A stretch of 64,000 nt of DNA from Dromaius novaehollandiae (lineage: Eukaryota > Chordata > Aves > Casuariiformes > Dromaiidae), in assembly GCF_036370855.1 (NCBI RefSeq), contig NC_088100.1, forward strand, positions 38,948,563 to 39,012,562, in the 5' to 3' direction. The translations under genes were made by a program, and so were the position numbers. Positions 1 through 12,400 of the stretch are shown here, piece after piece (position 1 is the first letter of the stretch; every line of letters starts with the position of its first letter). The notes under the pieces are model-generated. The model searched no databases. It was not told the origin of the DNA and saw only the letters and a program-made list of their open reading frames with translations.

Positions 1-456
1 AAGTGAAATGATAGATATTTCTGCTTCAGCAGGGTTGACTATTGCTTCGACTTCACAAACTGGCTTATTCGTAAAGCTGCATATAGATGCCTCCCCAGAA
101 GTGAAGCTGCTGGCTATGTACTGGTTTCCTTTAATAAAGAAATCTTCAGATGTTACAAATCTGCAAATGTTTCTTTCCCTTCTAGCTATGCAGCATACCC
201 CCCACACAAGAGGCTGACCATTTATTTAACCTCTTCCACACTAAGAAGAGTTAGAACATTTGCTACAATAAATGATATTCTAGGCTTAAAGTTCAAGTAC
301 AGCAAATACTCTGATAAGATTGCAGTTATGGAAAGCATACTTTTGATTTTTCTGTTTTCATTTAGATTCACATTTTGATGCACCTGATCATGAAATGTAG
401 GAGGTCCATCTCAGGCACAAACATGGTGCAATAATATAAATAAATATATAATAATA

Positions 457-496
<40 letters not shown>

Positions 497-2990
497 CAAA
501 ATGAATTTGCACTTACAGGCAATACCAAAACTGTACAACTGATCAGAAAGTCATTGAAATTAAGTGTTCCCTAAAAAGATTTTATCAAATATTTCAAATA
601 TTTTCGTAGCAAATGAACCCATCAGAAGAAATATTCAGACAAAAATGATCAATTTTATGTTGCAGCTCCTTAAAAATACCAATTCCTTCTATGAGCATGA
701 GGAGAAAAAAATTGTATAAATGAGCAGCTTCCAAATTATTCATCCCTCCCTGGTATATATCATTTTCCTTTTCAAATCAAATTTGTGACAACTTGAACCT
801 GAGACAAAGATTATGTGAATACCCCTCTGTGTTAATCACCCAAACACAGAGCTTGGTCCCCTGGGTCTTTCTAGGGGGACAGACTCCTTTAGGAGATGGA
901 TCTAACGGATTCATTTACCCTCAGCATTTCTTAATGTCCTTATCCAAAAACAAGAAAGGTTTTATCTCCTGTTGAAATAAATGCACTTGTAAATACCAAG
1001 TGCTACAATCCAGTCATCTGAAGAAGACTAAAACCGTGATTTCAGGGCTTAAATTGCTGAGCTTGACTTGAGGACAAAAGATGCCTCAAACTGTATCTCA
1101 AATAAAGGCGAAATAAAACGGGGTTCTTGATACCAGGCTGTCAAAAGCTGAGTAGGGTTATTATAGTAAGGATGTGTCAAGCATCCCTGCCCTTACAAGA
1201 TTTGGCAAATTTCCCGCTATCTTTAGTGGGAGAACTGCCTAAGTGGGTCAGGTCCAGCTGGCATCCTTGCACTGACCCCTTCCTCACTAGCAGACTCTCT
1301 TGAGCTTGCTCACTGGTCAACCCTGGTTAACGTGGGACATGGTGCGCCCACCGAGAGGCACTAAGAAATGTAACCACAACAAATTTTGAGATTCCTTTTT
1401 TACAAAAGTTCTTGGGAACCAGATGCACTCTGGCCCAAGTATATGCAATCTAGCTGCAAAACCATGCTGTGCAATGTCATTCCGATTGGGACGGACTGTG
1501 CCAACACATTCTCACATTGGCAAATCTTGCGGCCGGGACTTGTGCTCTTTTATGCCTGAACAAACTGTTCCTAAAGCCTCTAACGGGCTGATGCTTTGCT
1601 GGCGTACAGTGGCCTCCTGAAGGACCACCAGAGGATGAACGGGTAAATGAGTTAGTACATGACTGCATGTTGATGGCAAAGGAGGAAAACAGTCACAGAG
1701 CAGCAGACTGGCTTCTCCTCTGACACCTGACTGACATCACTTATCCCGGCAGGCCACAATGGTTACTGTCCTTAAAGTAATTGCACTTGAAAAGCTTAAA
1801 ACATTATTTCTCTGTCTATAAATCAGCTTGATCTTCCAACACCGAAGCCTCTTTAAGGCTTATCACACCATACCAAAGCCACAGGCAATATCAGTTATGC
1901 CTTACCCACACAGTCACTTTAAGAAAAATATGTGCTCTTCTGAAGTTCTTTATTCCTTCCTCCCACCTTTTTTTTTTCCTTTTCTGTCATGCAGGAGGAA
2001 AGTGACAGCATGTCGGAGAGATCTGCCTGGTCCAGCATGACTTCTGCTTCTGGCCTACCCCGAAGAATGAGAGGATACTTGAGTAAAAGTTCTCTTTAAA
2101 AACTGCTACGGTTATTAGACTATCAAAGAATCATTGTACTATCATTGACAAATTCAGATACTCCTGACAGTGCCATATTCAGTTTTGTTTCCTGTATTTT
2201 CAATATTACAAAAGATATTCTTCATAAGCACTGCTGTAATGTTTTATCTATTCTGAGTAAAAAAAGTTGCTGGTACTACAATATTTCTCTCATTCGACAG
2301 CTTCATCATATTAAACTCTCTCTGTCAATGATCTCGCACCCACTCCTAGTATCTTCACAATCAGTCTTTTTTCTTCCATTTAATATTCTTTTAAATTTTG
2401 TATGCTGGGGATATGCATCTGCCTTTTTTATTTGTTACTTCCCAGCTACTTGTATTGCTCTCTCCTGTAATACATCTCTTAAACAATTTAGATTAGTAGC
2501 ATTCATCCATGACATTTGCTCCCCAGAGATGTGGGAATACTTAGTAGCAATACCTCTTTCTAAGTATCATTATCTTCTAAAATTTAGCAAAGTAATTTAT
2601 GACCTACTGCCAAAGTAAATATGACAGTGAGCCGGCTTTCAAATTTTGAGCCTTCAAAACCCTGATAAGTAAAATTCTGGCTCACGTGTCATCTATGGCA
2701 ACTTTATCATCAACTTTTTTATCATCAATCTTAGTGAAAATGCAGGAATGGATCTCCCTTCCCCTTTCTCTCGCTCACATGGACACATGCGTATGCACAA
2801 CACCTTTTTCGCTCAAGTGTTTTTTCAGAAATCTCACTGAAGTTGTCAGAGGATTTACTGCATGAGTAAATGTCAAATGATGGGGACTATAGATATGGAT
2901 CTGTAGGCACTTTTGGAGTAATTTGGCTATTTAAATAACCACTTAAAACATTCTTCTTCTTTTAAAGTCAGTAGAAGTTCCCAGAACTCA
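1..2990. other. Upstream gene desert, segment 1
   Basis: AT-rich, with only short or meaningless ORFs. The only clear feature is the CA microsatellite at 460-489. The longest ORF (2145-2618) has random, Ser/Leu/Phe-rich composition and no family resemblance. Confidence 0.7.
460..489. repeat. (CA)n microsatellite
   Basis: Fourteen CA units followed by TATATATA. Confidence 0.95.
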
Positions 2991-3039
2991 AACTGACTAA
3001 CCAGCATCACAGCCGTTAATTATGTTGGCAGAAATTATT

Positions 3040-3960
3040 GGCCCAATAGTCTGAGTAATTGCAGGAAATTCTGAGGCCTGTTTTATGTAGTGATCACACC
3101 AGATGGTCTGATGCTGTCAGTAACTCAGAAAAGATCAGCAATACAGTCAGCGGGATTCAGCTCCAGGTCAAGACACCTGAATTTAAGTGTTTATGTTCAT
3201 CTACACACAGGCATCTAGAGTCGAATGAACATCATCCTGGGTGTCCTGAGGGGTCTCCAGCTCCTGCTCCAAGGGGAGTTCAGGTTTCCTGCAGGTCCGC
3301 TGTCACGCGTGGCAGCTTTGTGAGAAGTCAGACACCCAAGGGCACCTTGAATGGCACAAGGTGCCCGTAGGTGGGAGGCTACATCCTGTTTCTGCTCTAC
3401 CTCATTGGTGATGGCAGCTTGGATGCTTGGCCCACGTGTGGACGTAGACACCTAAGTGTGGGTGTTTGAACCCTAAACCACATTCTTCCCAATATGTTGC
3501 CCAGGAGAGGGTCTCACTCCTGAGTGTGGTTAGGCAGATGGGGAGATGGCACCAGCCCCGGTCTGCTGGGGTGAGCTTAGTCCTTGCCACTTGGCTTGGG
3601 TGTCAGCCCGCAGCTCTGGGGACAACCAGGGCTGCCCTGGGCTGCTGAAGGTAGCTGCTAAACATCCCTGCTGCTGGGGAAGTGAGCTAGGCAGCACGCT
3701 GAGATCACCCACCAGGAGACGCGAACGCAGACGTGCCGCAGCACAGCCAGCGACGAACCTGCTGAGGTCGAATCTGCCAAGGTCTCTGCTCAGCCACTTC
3801 GTGTGGAAACCTGAGAGCTGGCTTCACGAAGCCTTGTGGCATGGCCCGGCAATGTCCCTGAAATGACCCACCAGATCTCTGGCAGTGGCACTCACACCCA
3901 TCGTTGAGGATGAGTGGTAGGAGGAAGGGGAAATGACACAGAGACTGATGTCTGTGATGA
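3040..3960. other. GC-richer block of unknown nature
   Basis: About 900 bp clearly richer in G/C and CpG than its surroundings, with CTG/CAG-rich phrases such as GGGGTCTCCAGCTCCTGCTC and TGCCCTGGGCTGCTGAAG. No ORF resembles a protein family. It could be an unrecognised repeat or LTR relic, or a local CpG-rich regulatory element. Confidence 0.4.
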
Positions 3961-5217
3961 ATACAGCATTCATGTAGAAAAAAAATGATGCTGTATTTTC
4001 TCCCACAGGCACCATGTTTCCTTTTCTCCAGTAAAGTTCCCTAATTCCATATCCCAAACTAGTATATCATGCTTTGGCTATGAAGGCCAATTTGAAAACT
4101 ATTTGGTAAATACAGAAATTATTAATAGCCTTTAGGAGCTCACTGGTAGTGTCCAACACCTGGCAGCATAGTCATGTATGAATATGCATAGATATATTTA
4201 TGGATGTATCACATACCAGTGTACTTACCGATCTCATTAAAACACATCTGGATCCTTGCATTCCTAAAATGCTAGGATGTGTGAGCGAGTTTTAGTGTCT
4301 GGCCATAGATGGCACCAAACACCCACGAGCGGAGCAGCTCCTGCCGGCTGCTAGGGCAGCTTGGCCGCTGCTGCACCAACTCAGTCCAGCAAACAGGCCT
4401 GACTGCCAGGAGATGCGGGAGATTTCACATCCTCTTCCAAGACATCTGACATTTTGCATATATCCCAAAATCAGTTGGCTTTTCTGAGCTTCACAGCTAT
4501 ATTTTTCCTTTTTAATCCCCCCCCCCCAATTAATCAAATTATTAACTTTTTAAAATACAGCAGCACAAAAATAAAGCCCTACCATGGTCACGGCTGTGAT
4601 ATGCTGGCGCTGTGAAAGCGCGTGGGAAGGGACAGTTGCTGCGCTGAAGACCAGGCACTCTAAATAGGCTGTTGCATAGGACTTCCAGAGTCAGGAGGCC
4701 TAATTCTGTGCTTTTGGAGGCAATTATGTAAAGCAATTCCATTCATAAACTGATCAAGCTCCATCTTAAAATCTAATTACAGCTTTTTGTTCCCACTGCA
4801 GCTATAGGATGATGTTTTGCTCCTACGTCTCTCTGATGCTTAGAAAGATTTTCATTTCCAGCCTAGAGTCATTTGTGGACTTACTATGCTTCTCCATTCC
4901 TGTACCGCTGTTGTCTTTTAGCTGAAACAGCTCTTCTCCCTTGCTGGCATTTCCTGCTCAGCAGAGCTTCATGTCTGACCTCTCAGCCCAGGTGATGTCC
5001 CAGCGTGGACATCCAGGCATGGGAGGAAGAGTACGGGCTTTTCCAGCCTTCACTGTGCTGCCCTGAAAGCACCCAGCAGCTGTTGCCACCTCGGCTCCTA
5101 ACAAAACGCCTAGGGTAAAACATCGCGTTGTCCAGGCAAAGAGAGACATCACTGTACTGAGGACAAGGAGCAAATTGGGGAAAGATGCCTACGGAGCGGA
5201 AGAGCAAGGAAAGAAGG
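3961..5217. other. Upstream gene desert, segment 2
   Basis: No gene is seen. It contains an 11-C run at 4517-4527 and a modestly GC-rich stretch at 4290-4420. Nothing else is recognisable. Confidence 0.65.
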
Positions 5218-5300
5218 TCTTTTATCCCCATTTTGCAAATGGGAAACTGAGGCAGGGCAAGACTGAAAAACAGCCTGTGGTCACAAAGAGAGCCTGCATG
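5218..5300 (-). repeat. MIR-like / CORE-SINE relic
   Basis: TTATCCCCATTTTGCAAATG then GGAAACTGAGGCAGGGCAAG ... GTGGTCACA follows the reverse complement of the conserved MIR/L2-type tail region in order and spacing. The tRNA-like head is not recognisable. Confidence 0.7.
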
Positions 5301-7062
5301 AAGCTAGCAGCTGCGTGAGATGGCTGTGCAGGCTGATTCCCCTCTCCTTGGTAACCCAGCCTAAAACATCATAAGGATCCTTTCTGGTCTTAATATCTAT
5401 TACTATGACATGGCAGTGATGCCCACGTTGTAATAGTTCAAATCCATGCAAGCTATTTGCATGATCTTTTTAATCACATCAGTCCTTACTCAGAGATTGA
5501 GCCGAGGTGTGCTGTCAAAGCTGCAGAATGTATTTTGCTCTGTTCTTAGTCTCAGTGTGTGTTTTATACTGTGACATGTGAAAGAATTTCTGTTTTCATC
5601 ATCCTCATCTTGGATGTATGATATTACATGTGAGAAGATTCTTTTCCTTTCACTACATTTCCATTTCATTTCAGTCAATGAATATTGACAAATACTGAGT
5701 AATTGCTTCTGGGACTGAGGGAAATTACCATATGAGCAGGGAAACAGGATGGGCACATCCATTCTGCAAACACAAATTCACATCCTTAAGATATTGCTCG
5801 GCACAGGCCTCTCATTAAATATAGATTATAAGCTCCAGAAATAAAAGATTGCCCTGTGTATTCTGGAGCACACTTTAGCTATGATATCCGTAACAGCTCT
5901 ATTGGGAGTTTTGCTTCAGTAAAGCACGAACACAAAGTGCAAAGCTAGAACATAAAAATGGCCTGATCAGCTCAACCCAAAAGCTCATGTAGATCTTCAT
6001 CCTAGGAAAAGGCAGAGAGACAGGGGAAACAGATGGAGGTGGCTTTACATCTGCAGCTTCCAGGAATCTCACTCTTGGTTCATGTTCTGCTTATACTCAA
6101 CTCATCTGAACATTATAGTAAAAGGCACTTTGAGAGGTTATGTCTTGTTAGGTAAGTCAGGGTAAATAGCTCTTATTCTAGATGCATAAAGTATACCAGT
6201 ATCTTTCCATGCGCACAGTTACCCTGTAATCTATGTTAGCGTATTTTTTTTTCTTTAAAGTACATTTCTCCATTACTATCCAACAGCATGTAATGGCTGT
6301 TAATGTCAACTCACTACAGAAAAATAGAAAGGAGAGGTGGGATAAACAGACTGGCCCACTACCCTTATCAGAACCTGCTGGAATAAACAGCCCTTTTCCA
6401 TCCTTCTTTCTGTTTGTTTAATAATGTAATAGCAATTTATTTTAAGCTCTCTCTGAACTTGGTTTGTCCTTCCATTCCTTTTAACCATTCACTTTCCCTC
6501 TCTCTCTCTTTTCTTTTCTGCATTACCAGTGACCCCCTTTGAATTAATACTCATATAAAAAAGGCAGAACATTTTCAGCTTCAGTTTGGAATTACCTTTC
6601 TATCTGCTTCATAGAAACAAAGGCCAAAGCAGAGTACCAGATAAATTCATCTGCCCTCCTGCAAATCCCAGGACTCCTAGTATCAAACTGACACTTTTTA
6701 GTTAGGCTGAAAGAAACCAGGTTTGCAAAACCCAGCCCCACTGAAGGTGTCTTCTACAATCTCAGGCAGTAAAACCACATGCATGGGAAGGAAAAAGGCT
6801 CCCAAGGTCCCCAGCCTGCCTGAGCGCGTGGAAAATGAAGGAGACTTTCCAGGCAGGTACCAGAGGGATTCGGGGCATGTGCTGGTGGTGCCATGGACAG
6901 TGTTATTTTCTTCCTGACCCTGAAGCCTTGAAGCATGAGATTTGATTATAATCATTGTCCCATTGCAGAGCTGCAAAATTTATGAGCACGAGGAGCATAA
7001 TAGTGAGTTTCCTCTTCTCCATAGAAATCCGCCAGTAAGGAGATGTGTGGGGCAGACCTCAG

Positions 7063-7101
<39 letters not shown>

Positions 7102-7980
7102 CTTTTCCTACTGAACATGCAGGCAGGAGGGAGACAGCTAATTTCCCCTGAAAGTGCATGACTGGTGGCAACTGCTTTCCTGGGTAAAACATGCCAGTGG
7201 GTTTAATCATTCACTCCTCTTCTAAGAAAGCTTAAATTTGTCTAAGCTCAGCTCATGACTCTTGGATGATATTTTGCTCCTGTTTGCAAAGATGAACCTG
7301 CTGTCAAACAGCTTCTCCATGTGAGACGCAGCTGTCAAGTCACCTCCCAGCTTCCTCTTGTGGAAGGCTTTCTCCTGGCCTCTGGATTATCTCTGCCTCT
7401 TCTCAAAGCATGGACCCCGGAGCCAGGCGCACATTGCCACGCTGTATGTGGGGGCGAGTTTGCCTCCCTGCTTACATGCAACTTCCCTCATGACACATGC
7501 AGCAAGCACTTTTTTCTCCATCCCAGCTGCAGAAGCAGCTGTTCAAGCGACACGTCTTGTCCTCCTTGCTTCCCTTTCCCATTTGGTTCTTTGCAGAGCT
7601 GCTCATTCCTGGTGTATTCTTGCACAGTGATAATGGGTAGAAATAACCTTTTTCCTCTTACTAACTGGATCTTTCATTTTTTGGAACAAATCACTCTGCG
7701 TTGGGACTGCATAGTCAGCCGATCCAGACCATTAAATAACCAAAATCCAGTATTTGCTACCAAAGCAGCTTTCTGAGACCCAAAATTTTCTCAGCAAAGA
7801 CTTTGTGAATCACCCTGTGAATCATGAATATGAATATTTAATAGCCTTGGACTAAAATCTCACTGCTGGAAGACTCAACAAAAACGCAGGTCTCCATTCT
7901 CATCTATCTTGAAAGCTGTCCGTGAATGTCTCCATTTACCACCTGCTTCCTTAATTTCACCAGATAAGAGCCTTTTAATC
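5301..7980. other. Upstream gene desert, segment 3
   Basis: No gene is seen. A CA microsatellite lies at 7067-7100. An ORF at 7321-7776 is Cys/Ser/Pro-rich with no recognisable domain and is regarded as chance. Confidence 0.65.
7067..7100. repeat. (CA)17 microsatellite
   Basis: A perfect run of 17 CA units, likely polymorphic. Confidence 0.96.
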
Positions 7981-8125
7981 TAAATATCACATGACTTTAC
8001 ATAAAATACTCTGCAGAAATCCAAGCAGACTTTATCAACACATCTTCACTATTGCCCAAACTATAACTGAGTCAAAGAAAGTGAAATTTCATCTGTTAAG
8101 ATTTATCTTCCAGGAAATCAGGACA
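7980..8125 (-). repeat. Ancient CR1/L3-like reverse transcriptase fragment
   Basis: The + strand contains CAGAAATCCAAGCAGACTTT ATCAACA ... AACTGAGTCAAAGAAAGTGA. This parallels the reverse complement of the CR1/L3 reverse transcriptase region (AAATCCAGGTAGACTATATC..., ACTCTGTCAAAAAA...). It is highly diverged, and the call is from recalled consensus phrases only. Confidence 0.5.
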
Positions 8126-8869
8126 TCTATCACTAATTGTATTTTTAGCCTCTACCTCTTTGCTGCTACAGTCTTATAGACACCATTCCACTGTTTTACC
8201 TACTAGGCTAACCTCTGCATATTTCCCCCTCCTTTTAATATTACAAGAGAATATTTCTGAAATGAATTACTGAAATATTTCAATACATTGAAATATTAAT
8301 GTTAGTTGTTACAAAATGTCCGCGCATATTTCCTTGGGATGAATTCTCCGGGCCTGCACTTTGAAAATGTTTAAATTTGGTAGACACTGCTTTGCATCCT
8401 GCTGTGTTACTTTTATAAAAGAAAACTTGTTGCTGTGCTTTATTTACCCTTTTACCCACACAGAGCAAGAAGCTGGTTCTTTACCTCTGAAGTCCACAGA
8501 GAAAATCGGAGTCTTACATGTGAATTTTATATAAAAAAGACTTTTACCTGGCAGCTTCTGGGTGCCCTCCCTGTGACTGTGGCAGTCAACGTTATAGGCT
8601 ACCATCTCCTGTACCGCACATCGGTAAGCGCGACAGTGCCTGTTGCATTTACTCACACATATAGCACAATCACGGCTAATTATTTCGTCTTTATCTTCCT
8701 CTCGAGAAGAAGCCATCACCGAATTCCCTTTCAACTATGTGATTTTCAGCCTTTAGATTTGCATCCTGATCAGATACAACGTGAGTCACCAGACGGCTTC
8801 CCAAGCATTCAGAGAGCTGCAAAAGCAGCAGCTCTGCTGTTTTCAGCCTAATCACTGTTTAATGACACA

Positions 8870-9480
8870 CTGTGCCTTCACTCCTGCCTTTCTGTATGGT
8901 TTTTCTCACTCTAACATTTAATTCTGATCTTCAGGGTATATTTAAGCCCTACAAAGCTCACAAGATTGCAGAGCAGTTGCTGTGTAGCTTAGCAGTAATT
9001 GCATTACCAGCCTTGTTTTCTCTGCACAGCTATTAATTATGATACCTGCATCAGGCCTTCCTTTCCCCGGAGAGCCGGATTGGCACTGACGTCGCTGATG
9101 AACGAATGCGCTTTGGGAATGCGGCCCCTCTGGTCTCGAAGTGCATTTTGCTTTCAGGCTGCACCGAATATTTATTAACGTTTTTAGAGTACTGACTATT
9201 AAACTACATAAACAGGAGTGGATTATTTAAATGTGTTTTGCTGCTGGGGTGGGCTCAGACTTGCTCCAGTTAGCTGCCAGCTGCGGCTCCGTGGGAGCAG
9301 GCCTCCCTGGAGGGCAGGCATCGCCCCGGCAGCTCCGAGCAGGAGGCGGCCGATGTGATGCTGCATCGTTCAGTGCGCTCTAGTGGTTTCCACGTGAGCT
9401 AAAGCTGCGTCCGTTCGTTTGCTTCTTGTCACATTGAACCATGTGAGCCAGTATTTTCCTCCGGACTATTACTGCTAATG
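8870..9480. promoter_or_regulatory. Possible conserved non-coding regulatory element
   Basis: Unique-looking sequence, neither repeat-like nor coding. It carries homeodomain-type words (ATTAATTATGATA, TATTTATTAACG, ACTATTAAACTACAT), a TGACGTCG CRE-type site (9087-9094) and GGAATGCGG, in a setting 21 kb upstream of a segmentation gene. Conservation cannot be tested here. Confidence 0.25.
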
Positions 9481-12400
9481 AAAAAAATTCTCTGCAAAAA
9501 GCTTGCTGTTGCGGAAAGCTTCCCTTAACCTGAAGAAAAACATTCACAGCGTTGTGTGAACCTGCCAGGAATTGGAGAGGGGAGCAGGGGCGTCAGAGTG
9601 GCAAGCTAGGGAAAATGCCGCGTACGCCAGGCTGTGCGGGGCTCATGCACTAGCGGCAGCTGCAGCACCACTGTAAATACTCCCCTCAGTAAACGGCCAG
9701 TTCAGGTTTACAAACCTGGCATCCTTGTGTCCTGCTGCACAAGGCATGAACAGAGCAACCCTGGCACGCAAAGAAAGACACTTCCCCCCTTGAATTTCTC
9801 AAAAGCCTGTGAAAGGAGAAGAGAAGAGCCACTGGGGTCCACCAGGGTTGGTACTTGTGAATATCGGTCTGGAATCTTAGCCAAGGCTCCAGATCTGAAA
9901 ATATTATTCATGATTTGGTCAGTAAGACATGAGTTTTCTTCAAGCCTGTACCTACCTGGCTTCAGTGCTTGGTTCTTATATATGTGTGCATGAACCTAAG
10001 CATCAGCCTTAACAGAAATATTAAAGTAAATCCTAAAGGGCTTTCTGCTGACAGCTGGTTTTATAAAACCTTTCTAGTACATTTACTAAGTAGTCCACAA
10101 TAACTAAGTGGGTAGACAAAATCGTGTCCAGCCAAAACAAAGGGATATGCTCAGATACACTTTGTATCTTAATAATGCATCACACTGTTTTGGACTTAAA
10201 GTACTTGACAGCACCCTTTTAAGTTAACATACTTTTGAAAGCATAAATGTGTGAGCTTGACTCGTTCTTACTATGATGGAGCATTCACATATAGTCTCCC
10301 ACTCCTGTTAAGTGATCTCACGTTCTCAAGGAAGTTATATAATACTAATGGGAAATACTAAACATGAACCCATTTGGTTTAATTAATAGCTGTCTCCCCA
10401 GTACAGATAAGAAACACTAAAATGTGTTAATTAAATGCTGGCCTAAGTTGGGCAATCTTGTGGAGCAGCTGAAGAGCAGTAGAACTGTAAAAATGTAATT
10501 AAAGGTGAATTTTTTATCCCAAAGGAAACGAGTCAATCCTCCAAAGGGCCACAGAGACCCGGGAGGTACTCACAGAAGCTGCATCAAGCCACAGGCAGGG
10601 AGCACTTACTGGTCTTTGGCGACTAGTTCCTTCTTTCAGCTGAGCTGGGTTTTCTTTAAAGTGTCAAAGATGCACAGTGTCAGAATAACTAAATGGCACA
10701 TCTGAGCCTTTTTAGATCTCTCTGCTTTTTATACATGACAATACAGGTTCCCTAGACAAGTGATGATTCAACAGATAAAACATTAACACAAGACGCACAT
10801 GCATTCACAGTGCATTAAAACTGCTAGTGTAGATCTGGGAGAGTACCGCTTTTATTGTAAACAAATCTGAAAATCTACTGGCGTTGTGTGAGAGCTCCTC
10901 TGCTCCTCCTTCCGTGGGGCATGGATGGGACAGGGAAAATCTCAAACAAAACGCCCAGCAGTTTGATAAGAGAAGGTATTTTTCCCTGGCTTCCTGAAAG
11001 ATGCACAATTAGCTTTCCAAACCATCACTTACTGCCTTCTGTGGACAGCACGGAGAACATAGAAGCTCGTAGCAATCAATCAGAGTCACAAAGATGGCAA
11101 ACAATAGCGAGGTTTTGTCACCAGATCTTTTTAACAATTCATGGGAGCTGTACGGTCCGCATTGCATCGCAGCCTGCAATGGCAGGAATCCCCAAGCTCG
11201 CTTTGAAGGGTCAGTGAAGGCTGAAATCAGAGGCAGTTGCTTTCAGTGAGCAGATCTGAACATGGGAAGAATAATATCTTTTTGATGTTGCTTCTCCAGG
11301 GGATAACCATATGGGAATTATAGCTATAATGTGGCACAGTTTATTTAAAAGGCAGTGCTTTTCTTAAAAGGTAGAAGACCATAACTCAGGAGTTAGACAT
11401 CACTTGTGGTTCTGAACTAATCATTTAGCTATCCTAAATTGAAAAAAGACAAATACTTGTAATCTCTAACATGTCTAAGCTAGTATAACAGGAAAAGGGG
11501 GAATAAGCATTAAAGCTCAGAACATGCTAACATGAATCATTGTCCTTAAAAAGCCTTTTTAATCAGGTGTCCACTGTAAGTAAATCTGCACTGGAATAGG
11601 CTGGATAGGCGTTTTCGAGGCTTTCTGCATGATTGAGAAGCTAAAGATGGCTCCTGGTGTGTGACATTACACAGCTTCACCGTTTGCTGCCCTGGACGCT
11701 CCACTAACCTGCGAGTCCTGGTCAGCACTGAAGTTAACTAGTAGATTTAATCACAGGTCTAAAATGCACGCCTTTTTCCTTTCACCTTAAATTCAGTTAG
11801 TTGGTTTCAGTTTTTGAGATTCCTTGTTTTTCCTACTTCATACCATGAAATATATCACATATAGTTGTACATGCACAGCCAGCAAACCAGAACTTGGATG
11901 CTTCAGTGACTGTGACCAATGTAAGATGATTAAAATCCCGTAGATAAAATGCCCACCAATGACTCTCGGATTGAATTGCTCAGGATATTGCTTTATTTTG
12001 TGCTGTTAAATCTAGCTGAAAGAAAACAGGATCTTTGTTTCTTAAGACTTTGTTTCCTTCCACTATTTCTTTCCTATACTAAGCTGCAGATTGTAATCCT
12101 GTTTGTCATCACAATCTGTCGTGGGAATTATGACATGATGCTGTTCTCACTGACAGCAAAACTCATTTTGACTTAGGGGCACAGGCAACTGCACTGTGTA
12201 GTCTCTTTCCTCGGTTTATATGATATAGAGTCAGCCATAAGGTATCGAATGGGATAAAGAGCAAAACAACTAGTTTTCAAATAAAGAAAAGAATTAGAAA
12301 AAAAATATGTTCTAGGTATAAGAAAAAATATCTCAGATTAAGCTATTTCTGCTTCATGTTTTTTTCAAAACTGTCAGCATCCCTTACTTACTGATAGTTT

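Noticed and set aside
2145-2618. A 157-codon ORF
   Set aside because: Low-GC sequence with random-looking Ser/Leu/Phe/Cys composition, no motif and no promoter or splice context.
7321-7776. A 151-codon ORF, Cys/Ser-rich
   Set aside because: No family resemblance. Cys content follows from TGC/TGT-rich simple composition, and there is no supporting context.
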